Source: Bacteroidales bacterium UBA4070
GTDB taxonomy: Bacteria; Bacteroidota; Bacteroidia; Bacteroidales; VadinHA17
Reading direction: 5' to 3'
Length of the DNA stretch: 64,000 nt
Assembly: GCA_002383485.1 (NCBI GenBank)
Contig: DFYY01000042.1
Location: 1-64,000, forward strand
Below the pieces are notes generated by a model. The model worked only from the letters and a program-made list of their open reading frames with translations, was not told the origin of the DNA and did no database searches. Positions 1 through 8,689 of the stretch are shown one piece after another. The position numbers and the translations under genes were made by a program. Position 1 is the first letter of the stretch. Every line of letters begins with the position of its first letter.

Positions 1-269
1 TCCATCTTCTTCATCATTGACAATATTTGAATAAAACAACAAATGGCCAAAATATTTTCATTATCTTCAGATACTTACAAAGGTCTCTCTATAATATGGT
101 TATAAAAAACGGGATTTTCAGTTAATAAAATATGTTCAAAGGCAATAAATGCCATACATCTGTGCAAATGCAGCCTAAACAGTGAATATGAGTAATTTAA
201 CCGGAGATAAAGAGTGAGTCTTCCAGTCAGTAATGAAGAGTTATACCCGAAGGCTTTAGATAGGCGAAA
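1..269. other. AT-rich stretch, no gene recognised
   Basis: This AT-rich stretch lies beyond the stop of the thiamine pyrophosphokinase gene. I see no convincing reading frame in it and no terminator hairpin with a T-run. At the extreme left edge two in-frame minus-strand ATG codons (positions 17 and 14) are followed by two AAG codons and another ATG. That could be the first residues of a gene leaving the window, but too little is visible to call it. Confidence 0.4.
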
Positions 270-908
270 TTAAAACTGTAGAAATACGATAACCTGTCCG
301 GCATTAAAATTAAGGGTGAACCGGTCACCGACGGCTTCATTCAGGGTTCCCCGCCACCAGCTGTTGAGAGTGAGGTTACTGAGCGGATATTTTAGTCCGG
401 ATGAGGTCACACTCAGCTTCGGGTCAATGCTGAAGAGCGACACCTGCTGGCCGGGGCATGATGCAATTGTCACACTGCGGTCATATACACTGAAGCAGCC
501 GGTGTCGGTTAGCATCACTGCATCAATCCTGCGGCTGTAATCAGCAAGGAGTGATATGTTGCCCAGGGTGTGATCCTCCCGGATGCCGGTAGCACCCAGT
601 ATGGCCACCTCGCTAATGCCGGCGGCATTGCACCAGTTTACAGCCTTTGTCAGGTCGTTAGTCTCCTGGTTGGAATCCTGAACGAGGATCTTCCTGTATC
701 TATCCTTGAGCTCCGGGGAGACCGAGTCGAGGTCGCCTATGATGATGCCCGGCTCGAAGCCGTTGGCTACCAGTTTCTCTGCTGCGCCATCACAGCATAC
801 GATCAGGTCAGCCTCCCGCAGCCGTGCCAGGGGGACCGGGTGGACGGGGAAGGCGCCGTTGGCGAGGATAACGGTGGCCGGGGGGGCGGCGGGGGTTTTT
901 AATATCAT
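270..908 (-). CDS. thiN: Thiamine pyrophosphokinase
   Basis: Cytoplasmic enzyme that transfers pyrophosphate from ATP to thiamine, giving the cofactor thiamine diphosphate. The 212-residue protein has the usual length and the family motifs in order: CDGA at 39-42, GDLDS at 58-62, NQETNDLTK at 80-88 and GATGIREDHTLGN at 105-117; the acidic residues bind Mg-ATP. The remaining C-terminal part is the beta-rich thiamine-binding domain. It is the last gene of a minus-strand unit after a TonB receptor and a PnuC-family transporter headed by a TPP riboswitch, so it would trap imported thiamine. A 132-bp gap separates it from the transporter, so it may also have its own promoter. The ATG at 908 opens directly on the conserved N terminus. 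Confidence 0.93.
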   Translation of the reverse strand: MILKTPAAPPATVILANGAFPVHPVPLARLREADLIVCCDGAAEKLVANGFEPGIIIGDLDSVSPELKDRYRKILVQDSNQETNDLTKAVNWCNAAGISEVAILGATGIREDHTLGNISLLADYSRRIDAVMLTDTGCFSVYDRSVTIASCPGQQVSLFSIDPKLSVTSSGLKYPLSNLTLNSWWRGTLNEAVGDRFTLNFNAGQVIVFLQF

Positions 909-916
909 GCTGTTTT

Positions 917-1019
917 ACAATTCTTTATGGCCAATTTTTGGTTCTCTGCCCTTGTCTTTACTTCTTGATGACCTATGGCCAAGACTTAGTTCGCAAATCG
1001 CACATCTACAATTCTTTAT
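917..1019. repeat. Short direct repeats between thiN and pnuT
   Basis: The 12-mer ACAATTCTTTAT occurs at 917-928 and again at 1008-1019, and TATGGCCAA also occurs twice between them. They fill the 132-bp gap inside the thiamine operon. I see no protein-coding or hairpin explanation; they may be remnants of a small duplication. Confidence 0.5.
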
Positions 1020-1040
1020 CCCTTACGGGGGATTTGTATA

Positions 1041-1724
1041 TTACCTGATTGCCATTGATTTGTTCCATTCACGAACCCCTGCAATAGCCATGACGAAATA
1101 TACGAAAAAAAGTACGGCTGTGGGATAAAGGCCGGAGGCGAGGTAAACGGCAACGGCAATGGCGTTGGCAAAAATCCAGACGTACCATTGTTCGATATAC
1201 TTCCGCGTCAGCATCCATGTGGCGACCACCGAGAGTGACGCTATCAGCCCGTCCCATAACGGTACCGGTGAGTCGGTAGCGCGGTCAAGAACGAACCACA
1301 ACAACCCCCACAGTAAGGCGGCGACAATTGCACACCACATTGCCGTAGGCCTCTCTATGCAACGGATATCGGTGACGCTGTCCGTCAGGGTCATCTCAAT
1401 GGTCTCCGTATTTTCCGGGGGGTGGGTGTTTTTGGGGTCTCCCGGTTCTACAATTCCTGAAGCTCTACGAGCTATCCCTGAATCATCGTTTTGTGTCCGC
1501 TGCCATGCGTACCAGCCGTAAACGCTGATGACCAGATAATAGCCCTGGAGTCCCATGTTTGCATAGAATCCTTCCCGGCCAAATACATATATGTAAACGG
1601 CCGAGGTGATGATCCCCAGCGGCCAGAGCAGGATGTTGCGCCTTATCTCGAGGATCACATAGGCAATCCCCGTTACCGCACCGAAGATCTCGACTATATT
1701 TTCAGCTATCCAGTCAGTTGCCAT
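1041..1724 (-). CDS. pnuT: PnuC-family thiamine transporter (PnuT)
   Basis: Inner-membrane facilitator of the PnuC family. Relatives import nicotinamide riboside, but the version encoded with a thiamine TonB receptor and thiamine kinase in Bacteroides (PnuT) is a thiamine transporter, and this context argues for that substrate. Hydrophobic segments and the family's aromatic motifs are visible (WYAW at 71-74, EQWYVWIFAN near 178-187). A hydrophilic insert of about 50 residues at 76-126 makes it longer than many homologues. I chose the ATG at 1724; a TTG at 1743-1745 would add seven residues. The gene follows the receptor by about 50 bp and precedes thiN, fitting import and then trapping by phosphorylation. 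Confidence 0.85.
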   Translation of the reverse strand: MATDWIAENIVEIFGAVTGIAYVILEIRRNILLWPLGIITSAVYIYVFGREGFYANMGLQGYYLVISVYGWYAWQRTQNDDSGIARRASGIVEPGDPKNTHPPENTETIEMTLTDSVTDIRCIERPTAMWCAIVAALLWGLLWFVLDRATDSPVPLWDGLIASLSVVATWMLTRKYIEQWYVWIFANAIAVAVYLASGLYPTAVLFFVYFVMAIAGVREWNKSMAIR

Positions 1725-1774
1725 AGAGTCAGCGAGATAATACAATACCTGTCATCGGGTCCGTCACCATCGTG

Positions 1775-4204
1775 TCAGAAAGATAGAGAAATACCTGCCG
1801 TGTAGTTTATCCCTGCCTGCGGGAAGAAGTACGCCCATGTCTTTTGAGCACCATCCTCGGCCCACATACCGCCGTAGGCATTGCTCTCGTAAACGGCGTT
1901 GAACAGGTTGTTGACCGCAAACCTGAGGGTCAGTTCCCCTCCCTTCTTCATCCTGAAACCATACGAGGAAGAGAGGTTGCTGACAAAGTAGTGGTCAATG
2001 GCACGGTCAGCGCTCAGTGTATTGTCAAAATACTGTCTGCCGACATACTTGCCGGTGAGGATAAAAGAGAGCCTTTTAGCGGGATTAACCTCCATCTCTG
2101 CAGAGCCGGTGACTCGTGGTGAATATGCAATATCCACTGTGCCAAGATCGCTGTAAACATACTCTTCGCTCCAGTCATCGGTGTCGTAATTGAAGTAGTA
2201 GTTACGGAAGTCATTTATCCTGCTCCGGCTGAGGGTCAGGTTCATCTTCACCGCGGCCAGCGGAGAAGGACGGTAACTGCCCGAAAACTCCACTCCTGCC
2301 CTGTAGCTCTCCGGTACGTTGGTCATTATGGGGTATCCCGTGTTGCTTATCTTCCCTGTAGGCACCAGCTGGTCACGGTAAACCATATAATAAAGGTTGA
2401 TACCCAGTGCTGCCGCGGAGGTTCTGAAGGTATACCCTCCCTCGAAGTCGGTCAGCCTTTCACGTCCCGGGGTGGCAGCGGCGTCGCCGGCCGCATCCTT
2501 GAAATCTGACCTGGTGGGTTCGCGGTGCGCCACGGCGGCAGAGACAAATGCTTCGCTCCCGCTGCCGTTGCTCCAGAAGAGCCCGGCCTTGGGATTGAAG
2601 AAGAGGAAGCTGTGGCTGCCGGAGAGATCCTTCTGGTCATCGTCCGGTCCCTCGAAGAGGTAGCTGATATGCCTCAGCTGCAGGTCGAGAAACGCATTCA
2701 GGCTTCGTGCAACTTCAGTATTGACCTTGCCGTAGACGTTCACCTCATCCTTGCGCCCGCTGTTCCTGTACCATTCATGATCAGGCGGTGTGTTGCCCGG
2801 GTATTCCATCCACTTCAGCCTTCCGAAATGGTCGCCGTCGTACCTGTTCAGTGCTCCCCCGAAGGTCCACTCGGTATGGTCACCCTGTTTGATCAACGAA
2901 AAAACCGCACCGTAGAACAGGTTATCGAGCCATTTCTGCTGCACCACATCCGTTTCGTTTATAATCGGATCAGAAGGGAAAAAAGCTGACAAACCGTACT
3001 CAATCGGGTAGATATCGCTCTTCTGCTCCTCGTAATAACCCTGTCCCATTGTAAGGTGCAGCCCGGTGTTGAGACTCACCCTGCCGGGAAAGAGATGTGT
3101 ATGGAAAAGGTGGTAATGGTTTTGGGTGTAGACGTCAGTCTCATCCTCGTAATAGCGAGTAATGCCGTCAGTGTCAACATATTCGCCAGCCGGGTTATAC
3201 CTCCTGTTCTCCGGCAGTATCTCCGCCGGCACTCCCCACCAGCTGATGCCTGTCTTCTGGCTGCCGGTGATGACGTTGAAGCGGATCATGTCTGACGGTG
3301 CTGACCAGAGTCCTGACACCATCGCAGAGCGAATGGCAGCCTTGCTGTGATCGATGTAACCGTCGCTGCGGATGTCTGAAGCGCGAACCATCATGCTGAA
3401 TCTGTCGCCCAGCATCCCGGTCCATACCTTCGCCGAGAGGCGTGAGGTATTGAACGAGCCGTATGACATCTCTGCCGAGGCTCCAGCTTCAACCGGGGGC
3501 ATCATGGTGCTGATATTGACCGAGGCGCCAAAGGCTCCCGCTCCGTTTGTGGAAGTACCCACCCCGCGCTGCACCTGGATGCTGCCCGTGGAAGAGGCAA
3601 GGTCCGGGAGGTCAACCCAGAAAACCTGCTGCGATTCGGAGTCGTTCAGCGGTATGCCGTCGAGGGTTATGTTTATCCTGCTGGCATCGGATCCGCGGAT
3701 GCGCAGCGATGTATATCCTATCCCCGTGCCCGCGTCAGATGTCTCCACTACCGAGGGTGTGAGTGCAAGCAGGAACGGCATGTCCTTCGTCAGATCCCTT
3801 TCACGCAGTTCCTCCGCACCCACCGTGGTGTGGGCCATGGGTGTCCGTACTCCCGCACGGCTTCCCCTGACGATCACCTCGCCGGCGATGTAGAGGGCCT
3901 CCCTCAGTGTGACATCGAGGCGGGCTGAGCCGTTTACCGTAACTGCAGTGTCAACGGGCTCGTACCCCGTAAAACTGATCCTTATATCATATATACCGTC
4001 GCCCAGGCCCCTGAGAGTGTATCTCCCGTCGTTGCCGGCAGCCACGCCGGTACCTGCACCGCTTATCATCACCGTGGCTCCCGCCATCGGCATACCGGCC
4101 TCATCGGTCACCCTGCCGGTGACCGTTCCGCCGTGGCGCTGCCCTGACAGAAGCACTGTCAGTGACAGCAGCACAATTACCAGAAAAGAATTCTTCCTCA
4201 CCAT
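1775..4204 (-). CDS. TonB-dependent outer-membrane receptor, probably for thiamine
   Basis: Outer-membrane beta-barrel that would take up its ligand with TonB/ExbBD energy. The 809-residue protein has a signal peptide (about 1-21), a carboxypeptidase-like regulatory domain (about 25-105), a plug domain (about 115-230, with the LRIRGSDASRINITLDGIPL-type segment) and a barrel ending in an aromatic residue (SLSF). The ligand is inferred: the gene is first behind a TPP riboswitch and is followed by PnuT and thiamine pyrophosphokinase, the arrangement known for the thiamine receptor (OMthi) of Bacteroides. It has no SusD partner, which argues against glycan uptake. The ATG at 4204 opens on a good signal peptide. 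Confidence 0.9.
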   Translation of the reverse strand: MVRKNSFLVIVLLSLTVLLSGQRHGGTVTGRVTDEAGMPMAGATVMISGAGTGVAAGNDGRYTLRGLGDGIYDIRISFTGYEPVDTAVTVNGSARLDVTLREALYIAGEVIVRGSRAGVRTPMAHTTVGAEELRERDLTKDMPFLLALTPSVVETSDAGTGIGYTSLRIRGSDASRINITLDGIPLNDSESQQVFWVDLPDLASSTGSIQVQRGVGTSTNGAGAFGASVNISTMMPPVEAGASAEMSYGSFNTSRLSAKVWTGMLGDRFSMMVRASDIRSDGYIDHSKAAIRSAMVSGLWSAPSDMIRFNVITGSQKTGISWWGVPAEILPENRRYNPAGEYVDTDGITRYYEDETDVYTQNHYHLFHTHLFPGRVSLNTGLHLTMGQGYYEEQKSDIYPIEYGLSAFFPSDPIINETDVVQQKWLDNLFYGAVFSLIKQGDHTEWTFGGALNRYDGDHFGRLKWMEYPGNTPPDHEWYRNSGRKDEVNVYGKVNTEVARSLNAFLDLQLRHISYLFEGPDDDQKDLSGSHSFLFFNPKAGLFWSNGSGSEAFVSAAVAHREPTRSDFKDAAGDAAATPGRERLTDFEGGYTFRTSAAALGINLYYMVYRDQLVPTGKISNTGYPIMTNVPESYRAGVEFSGSYRPSPLAAVKMNLTLSRSRINDFRNYYFNYDTDDWSEEYVYSDLGTVDIAYSPRVTGSAEMEVNPAKRLSFILTGKYVGRQYFDNTLSADRAIDHYFVSNLSSSYGFRMKKGGELTLRFAVNNLFNAVYESNAYGGMWAEDGAQKTWAYFFPQAGINYTAGISLSF

Positions 4205-4271
4205 ATCAACAATATTTAAAAATCCAACATCGTCAGAAGTGAGGGTGTTCAGGCAAACTCGAAATGAATAC

Positions 4272-4346
4272 TCTATTTCCCTCCGCCGGCATTACCCGGA
4301 TCAGGTTGTAAGGGTATGATCTCAGCCTGTTTAGTAAGGCACCCCG
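4272..4346 (-). ncRNA. TPP riboswitch (THI element)
   Basis: Read on the minus strand the segment contains the conserved blocks GGGGTGCC, CTGAGA, ATACCC, ACCTGATCCGGGTAATGCC and a closing GGAGGGAA, in the order of the thiamine diphosphate aptamer. It lies 67 bp before the TonB receptor start and just after a candidate promoter at 4360-4367. High TPP should therefore lower expression of receptor, transporter and kinase. I could not recognise a clear terminator or anti-terminator in the 67 bp that follow, so the switching mode is unknown. Confidence 0.95.
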
Positions 4347-4359
4347 TAATTTGACAATG

Positions 4360-4367
4360 CAAAGATA
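4360..4367 (-). promoter_or_regulatory. Promoter -7 element of the thiamine operon
   Basis: Minus-strand TATCTTTG matches the Bacteroidota -7 consensus TAnnTTTG. It ends 13 bp before the TPP aptamer, placing the likely transcript start just ahead of the riboswitch. No good TTTG -33 box is seen at the usual spacing. Confidence 0.55.
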
Positions 4368-4426
4368 GTACAAAAAATGCTGAAACGACAGTTTCCGGGC
4401 TACAGCACTCAATTCTCTCTTATTTG

Positions 4427-4434
4427 TATATTTG
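4427..4434 (+). promoter_or_regulatory. Promoter -7 element for the DUF3052-like/fucosidase pair
   Basis: TATATTTG is a perfect TAnnTTTG element 17 bp before the ATG at 4452, implying a short leader. It is back to back with the thiamine operon promoter. The -33 box is not evident. Confidence 0.5.
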
Positions 4435-4451
4435 CTCCGGGGAAAAGAAAG

Positions 4452-4868
4452 ATGGACACTATTCTGAAAAAACTAAAATACAGTGATCAGGAGCGGATTG
4501 CGGTCCTGAATGCGCCTGAAGAATTCCGGGAGAGGATCAACGGCCTTTTGCCTGAGGTAAAGGTTGACACCGAGATCAATGCCCGTTACCTGTACGATTT
4601 CATGATAGCATTCACTCCTGCCTCAGGTGAGGTGGAGAGGCTGGGACCGGCATGCATTCACAACCTGAGTGATGACGGCAAGCTCTGGCTGGTTTATCCA
4701 AAGGGCACCTCGCGCCGGTACAAGACGGATATCAACCGTGACCGCGGTTGGGATACGGTTACCGGAGCCGGCTTCAGGACGGTAAGTCAGGTGGCGATAG
4801 ATAAAGACTGGTCTGCCCTGCGGTTCAGGAATTTAAAGTACGTCAAACCGGTTAAAAAGGAGGAGTGA
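4452..4868 (+). CDS. Small cytoplasmic protein, DUF3052-like
   Basis: A 138-residue soluble protein without signal peptide or membrane segment. The segment LWLVYPKGTSRRYKTDI followed by GWDT, then VSQVAIDKDWSALRFR, resembles what I recall of DUF3052 proteins; their function is not known to me. I chose the ATG at 4452 because a purine-rich stretch and a perfect -7 promoter element precede it; an upstream in-frame start at 4377 would lie within the promoter. Its TGA overlaps the next gene's ATG by one base (TGATG), suggesting translational coupling with the fucosidase, although one product is cytoplasmic and the other exported. Confidence 0.75.
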   Translation: MDTILKKLKYSDQERIAVLNAPEEFRERINGLLPEVKVDTEINARYLYDFMIAFTPASGEVERLGPACIHNLSDDGKLWLVYPKGTSRRYKTDINRDRGWDTVTGAGFRTVSQVAIDKDWSALRFRNLKYVKPVKKEE

Positions 4869-6367
4869 TGGTTTCAGGGAAGAGATCAAGGTGGATCCCT
4901 GCTCTTCTGGCGCTTGCGGTGCTCATCTCATGCAACAGGTATCGTGAGACCGAGTTCTTCACGGGCAGGATCGATTTTCCCGTGCAGCCCAGCCTCGGAG
5001 TGAAGGAGGCGATGGCAGCCCGTGTCGTACCGCACCAGCGGCAGCTGGAATGGCAGAAGCTTGAGATGACAGCTTTTATTCATTTCACTGTCAATACCTT
5101 CACAGGCCTCGAGTGGGGAACCGGGAAGGAGTCTCCGGCAATCTTCAACCCCACCTCCCTTGACGCCGGGCAATGGGTCAGGGTACTGAGCGAGGCAGGG
5201 ATGAAGATGGTCATCATCACCGCAAAACATCATGACGGCTTCTGCCTCTGGCCTACAAAGACAACAACTCATTCTGTAGCCTCCAGCCCATGGAAGAACG
5301 GGCAGGGCGATGTCATAAGAGAACTGAAGGATTCATGCGAAGCGAATGGCATGAAGTTCGGCGTCTATCTCTCGCCCTGGGACAGGAATGCATCCTGTTA
5401 TGGCGATTCACCAGCCTACAACAGGTTTTATATCGAGCAGCTGACCGAGCTGCTGACATGGTACGGAAAGGTTGATGAGGTATGGTTTGACGGCGCCAAT
5501 GGCGAAGGGCCTGACGGCCGGCGCCAGGAGTATGACTGGCAGGCATACTATGACCTTATCAGGGAGTTGCAGCCCGATGCGGTCGTGGCCATTATGGGCG
5601 CAGATGTCCGCTGGGTCGGGACTGAGAGCGGTTACGGACGGGAGACGGAATGGAGCGCCACCGTTCTGGCCCCTGGCGGCACACCGGAAAGCCTTGCTAT
5701 CAACGAGGCACTGGGAGTGAATCCAATGTCACCGGATCTTGGCAGCAGCAGCCTGCTTAACAGGGCGGAGCATCTCTTCTGGTATCCGGCCGAAGTGGAT
5801 GTCTCGATCAGGCCGGGATGGTTCTGGCGCGCATCCGAAGACACGCTTGTAAAGGACGTTGCCAAACTTGCTGACATATACCTGAGCTCGGTGGGCCGCA
5901 ATGCCGTCCTCCTGCTGAACGTCCCTCCGGACAACCGGGGGCTGATTACCGAACATGACATCCGCAGCCTGCAGGGGCTGAAGGCATGGATAGATGAGAT
6001 GTACGCCACTGACCTTATGAACGGAGCCAGGCCTTACGGTAGCGGTGCTTCCGCCCTTATTGACGGAGACAACTGCACCTCATGGAGCCCGCGCCGCAAT
6101 CGTGTGGCCTCGTTCGTCCCGGCGATAGCAGCCACATTCAATGTTGCGATGCTGCAGGAAGACATAAGCAAGGGTCAGCGGGTGGAGAAGTTCATCATTG
6201 AAGCCCTGGCAAACAAACAGTGGGACACAATCGCCACCGGCACAACCATCGGTTACAAACGGATGATACGCTTTCCTGAGGTAAGGGCTGATGAGATCAG
6301 GCTGACAATAGTCTCCTCGAGGGCAACTCCTTATATAAGCACATTTGCCCTGTATCATGCCGATTGA
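4868..6367 (+). CDS. Alpha-L-fucosidase, GH29, lipoprotein
   Basis: Exported glycosidase that would release L-fucose from glycan ends. The 499-residue protein begins with a lipoprotein signal (lipobox Cys22 in VLISC). The GH29 barrel shows IHFTVNTFTG near 71-80, the AKHHDGF motif at 119-125 and the nucleophile region VWFDGANG with Asp208. The last 130 residues or so look like a beta-rich accessory domain, as in many GH29 enzymes. The acid/base residue cannot be assigned by eye. The start is the ATG overlapping the preceding stop; a GTG three bases earlier is possible. No transporter or other glycosidase lies beside it. Confidence 0.92.
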   Translation: MVSGKRSRWIPALLALAVLISCNRYRETEFFTGRIDFPVQPSLGVKEAMAARVVPHQRQLEWQKLEMTAFIHFTVNTFTGLEWGTGKESPAIFNPTSLDAGQWVRVLSEAGMKMVIITAKHHDGFCLWPTKTTTHSVASSPWKNGQGDVIRELKDSCEANGMKFGVYLSPWDRNASCYGDSPAYNRFYIEQLTELLTWYGKVDEVWFDGANGEGPDGRRQEYDWQAYYDLIRELQPDAVVAIMGADVRWVGTESGYGRETEWSATVLAPGGTPESLAINEALGVNPMSPDLGSSSLLNRAEHLFWYPAEVDVSIRPGWFWRASEDTLVKDVAKLADIYLSSVGRNAVLLLNVPPDNRGLITEHDIRSLQGLKAWIDEMYATDLMNGARPYGSGASALIDGDNCTSWSPRRNRVASFVPAIAATFNVAMLQEDISKGQRVEKFIIEALANKQWDTIATGTTIGYKRMIRFPEVRADEIRLTIVSSRATPYISTFALYHAD

Positions 6368-6431
6368 TTTGGTACGGTTATTGTTGCTTACACGGAGTTG
6401 TTTAAAAACTGCCTAACTATTCACATCAATC

Positions 6432-6845
6432 ATGAAACTACTCAAAATCTTACCAATACTTGTGCTGACTGTTCTCCCCTCATGCAATCTTGATCCGGGT
6501 TACACCTCCTACAGCAATGTGGTGATACCCTTTGATATGCATTCAGTGCCTGAGACCGGGCAGGTTGGTACTCCTGTGAACATAATGGCCAGTGCCTCAA
6601 TGGACAACGGATGCTGGTTCAACGTACATTTTGTTTTAACCGGGAAGGATGACCGTCAGTATGAAATGGTTGCACTTGCCGATTTTGAATCCAGCGGTGT
6701 CTGTCCCACGGTGGTCGTTTCGGCTGACACCACAGTGACTTTCACCCCTGAGCGTACAGGCAATCATGTTATTACATTCTGGATGAGCCCCACGGTGGCA
6801 GAGCGTGATACAGTGGTGGTGGGCGAGGCTCTCCCCGACAGATAG
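6432..6845 (+). CDS. Small lipoprotein of unknown function
   Basis: A 137-residue protein with a clear lipoprotein signal (hydrophobic stretch 4-16, lipobox LPSC with Cys18). The mature part is beta-rich and Ser/Thr/Val-rich, ending in a segment with alternating hydrophobic residues (TVTFTPERTGNHVITFW) that suggests a single immunoglobulin-like fold. I recognise no family. It lies 64 bp after the fucosidase on the same strand and ends one base before a convergent gene. It could be a small cell-surface partner of its neighbour, but nothing in the sequence proves that. Confidence 0.7.
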   Translation: MKLLKILPILVLTVLPSCNLDPGYTSYSNVVIPFDMHSVPETGQVGTPVNIMASASMDNGCWFNVHFVLTGKDDRQYEMVALADFESSGVCPTVVVSADTTVTFTPERTGNHVITFWMSPTVAERDTVVVGEALPDR

Positions 6846-6846
6846 C

Positions 6847-7452
6847 CTATCTTGCTGACCTGCGGACCGTATCGGAAAGCCAGTTGCCCTGCCGTTCTTC
6901 CTCAGCCCTGTGAAATATCTCCTTGTTAACGTACTTGATTGATTCAACAGTATAGAGAGCACGCGGGTTGAAACGGTTTATCTCATCAAGCACAACCTTT
7001 ATCATGCTCCTGCGGGCAATTATGTAGATGACAGCCACATCGCCCTCTATACCCTGTGCTTTCACTGATGTGACCCCGTATCCTTTGGCCCGGAGATCAT
7101 CAATCAGGTTTGTTGCATCCTTGCGGGTGATGACCCTGATCATCTCGTGCCCTATTGCCAGCCTCTCTTCAAGGTACATTCCGATGAAGTTGCCTGTGGC
7201 GAACCCTCCAGCATAGGCGAAGTAGCTTGCCCAGTTATCAAGGTCCTGCATGATCCTGCTGATGGCCAGCAGCCATATAAGCACCTCGAAGAAGCCCACC
7301 AGGGGAGCAATCTTCCTCATCCCCTTGGTTACGAAGATGATTCTAAGGGTGCCGAGTGAAACATCGATTATCCTGGCCAGAAATATGAACAGTGGCAGCA
7401 GGACGTATGTAACGAGATCAGAATTAAGGGTTTCCATGATGCTGACAAACAT
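6847..7452 (-). CDS. UPF0316/DUF2179 membrane protein
   Basis: A 201-residue protein with three predicted N-terminal membrane helices (about 13-34, 46-66, 76-96) and a soluble C-terminal DUF2179 domain (about 105-175, with GYGVTSVKAQGIEGDVAVIYIIARR). DUF2179 occurs at the end of YitT-type and UPF0316 proteins and has a ferredoxin-like fold; its role is unsettled. The segment ARIIDVSLGTLRIIFVTKG is typical of the family. The gene converges with the small lipoprotein gene, with a one-base gap, and diverges from the CapA-like gene. An internal ATG at 7437 is an alternative start. Confidence 0.85.
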   Translation of the reverse strand: MFVSIMETLNSDLVTYVLLPLFIFLARIIDVSLGTLRIIFVTKGMRKIAPLVGFFEVLIWLLAISRIMQDLDNWASYFAYAGGFATGNFIGMYLEERLAIGHEMIRVITRKDATNLIDDLRAKGYGVTSVKAQGIEGDVAVIYIIARRSMIKVVLDEINRFNPRALYTVESIKYVNKEIFHRAEEERQGNWLSDTVRRSAR

Positions 7453-7453
7453 T

Positions 7454-7483
7454 TTTGAACTTGCTAAGATATGACTATTTTTG
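7454..7483 (+). promoter_or_regulatory. Bacteroidota-type promoter of the CapA-like gene
   Basis: A TTTG -33 box (7454-7457) and a perfect -7 element TATTTTTG (7476-7483) are separated by 18 bp, close to the consensus TTTG-N19-TAnnTTTG. The ATG follows 28 bp after the -7 element. Confidence 0.65.
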
Positions 7484-7511
7484 AAACGGACATTCAGCTA
7501 AACCGACCCCG

Positions 7512-8645
7512 ATGAGATCACTCAGAATCATTCCGCTCTTAATCCTGCTGCTCCTTCCGAAGGTGCTCTCCGGCCAGGAGCGTGACTCTGTCCTGACCCT
7601 GCTCTTCACAGGTGACATAATGGGTCATGACGGTCAGATAGCCTCAGCGAGGGATGACTCCACGGGAGCTTATGCGTATGATACAGTCTTCAGTTATGTT
7701 GCACCCCTGCTGAATGGTGTTGATGTGGCAATCGGCAACCTGGAGGTGACTCTTGGCGGTCCTCCCTACAGGGGATACCCGGCTTTCAGTTCTCCCGATG
7801 AGCTGGCAGCAGCCTGTTGCAATGCCGGGTTTGACATACTCGGCACTGCCAACAACCACTCTGCCGACAGGGGTTCAAGGGGTATCCAGCGCACCATCAG
7901 GCTGCTTGACAGCCTGGGCATCCGGCATACCGGCACCTGGGTCAGCCCGGACTCACGTGACAGCCTTACTCCTCTTATGATAGTCCATGAGTCGATGAGG
8001 ATAGCTCTTCTGGCTTATACCTACGGCACCAACGGCATCACTGTGCCGCCGCCGGCAACGGTAGCCTATATCGATACGGTCAAGGCTGCCGCCGAGATCA
8101 GAAGGGCGGCCTGCCTCGGTGCAGACCAGACCGTGATCTTCATACACTGGGGTATTGAATATGATACGCTCCCCTCGCGCGAGCAGAGACTGACGGCGGC
8201 TGCACTGCAGCGAAGCGGTGCTGATATTATCATCGGCTCCCACCCGCATGTGCTTCAGCCCATGAATGCCGAAGCTGACAATACGGGTATCAGGAACCCG
8301 GTGGTATGGTCAATGGGCAACTTCGTCTCCAACCAACGTACCCGCAGGCGCGACGGCGGGGCAATGATCAGGCTTGACATCACTGCCAGTGGAGATACGA
8401 CATTCATATCTGATGCCGGATACGTTCTGACATGGGTCTACACACCCGTGGAGCAGGGCAGAAAGAAATTCTACATCCTTCCCTGCACGGAATTTGAATA
8501 CAGGCCTGAATTCTTCCAGTCAACAGACCATTATGATGCCATGATGACCTACATCAATGATTCCCGCAGGCTGCTTGACAACCTTAACACCGGGTTCAGG
8601 GAGATGGCCCTGGTGAATGGCAGTTGGGTCACTGTTGCGAAGTAG
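7512..8645 (+). CDS. CapA-family metallophosphatase-like exported protein
   Basis: A 377-residue protein with a signal peptide (about 1-21). The mature part is a CapA/PGA_cap domain of the calcineurin-like fold, with metal-site motifs GDIMGH (34-39), GNLE (75-78), NNHS (114-117), an HWGIEY segment near 210 and GSHPHV near 238. CapA is known from poly-gamma-glutamate capsule synthesis, but most family members sit in genomes without that polymer and their substrates are unknown. No capB/capC genes are near, so a capsule role is not supported. Its own promoter lies just upstream. Confidence 0.85.
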   Translation: MRSLRIIPLLILLLLPKVLSGQERDSVLTLLFTGDIMGHDGQIASARDDSTGAYAYDTVFSYVAPLLNGVDVAIGNLEVTLGGPPYRGYPAFSSPDELAAACCNAGFDILGTANNHSADRGSRGIQRTIRLLDSLGIRHTGTWVSPDSRDSLTPLMIVHESMRIALLAYTYGTNGITVPPPATVAYIDTVKAAAEIRRAACLGADQTVIFIHWGIEYDTLPSREQRLTAAALQRSGADIIIGSHPHVLQPMNAEADNTGIRNPVVWSMGNFVSNQRTRRRDGGAMIRLDITASGDTTFISDAGYVLTWVYTPVEQGRKKFYILPCTEFEYRPEFFQSTDHYDAMMTYINDSRRLLDNLNTGFREMALVNGSWVTVAK

Positions 8646-8663
8646 CAGGTCCTGCAAAATTGC

Positions 8664-8671
8664 TATATTTA
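8664..8671 (+). promoter_or_regulatory. Possible -7 element for the His-rich membrane protein gene
   Basis: TATATTTA differs from TAnnTTTG only at the last base and lies 18 bp before the ATG at 8690. No clear -33 box. Confidence 0.35.
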
Positions 8672-8689
8672 CCCGTTCTTATATCTTAA

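Noticed and set aside
1..17. Start of a minus-strand gene running off the left edge
   Set aside because: Only five codons would be visible and no promoter element stands in front, so no gene can be supported.
7512..8645. Capsule (poly-gamma-glutamate) synthesis locus
   Set aside because: Only a CapA-like protein is present; the ligase and export genes capB and capC are absent and the family has many other roles.
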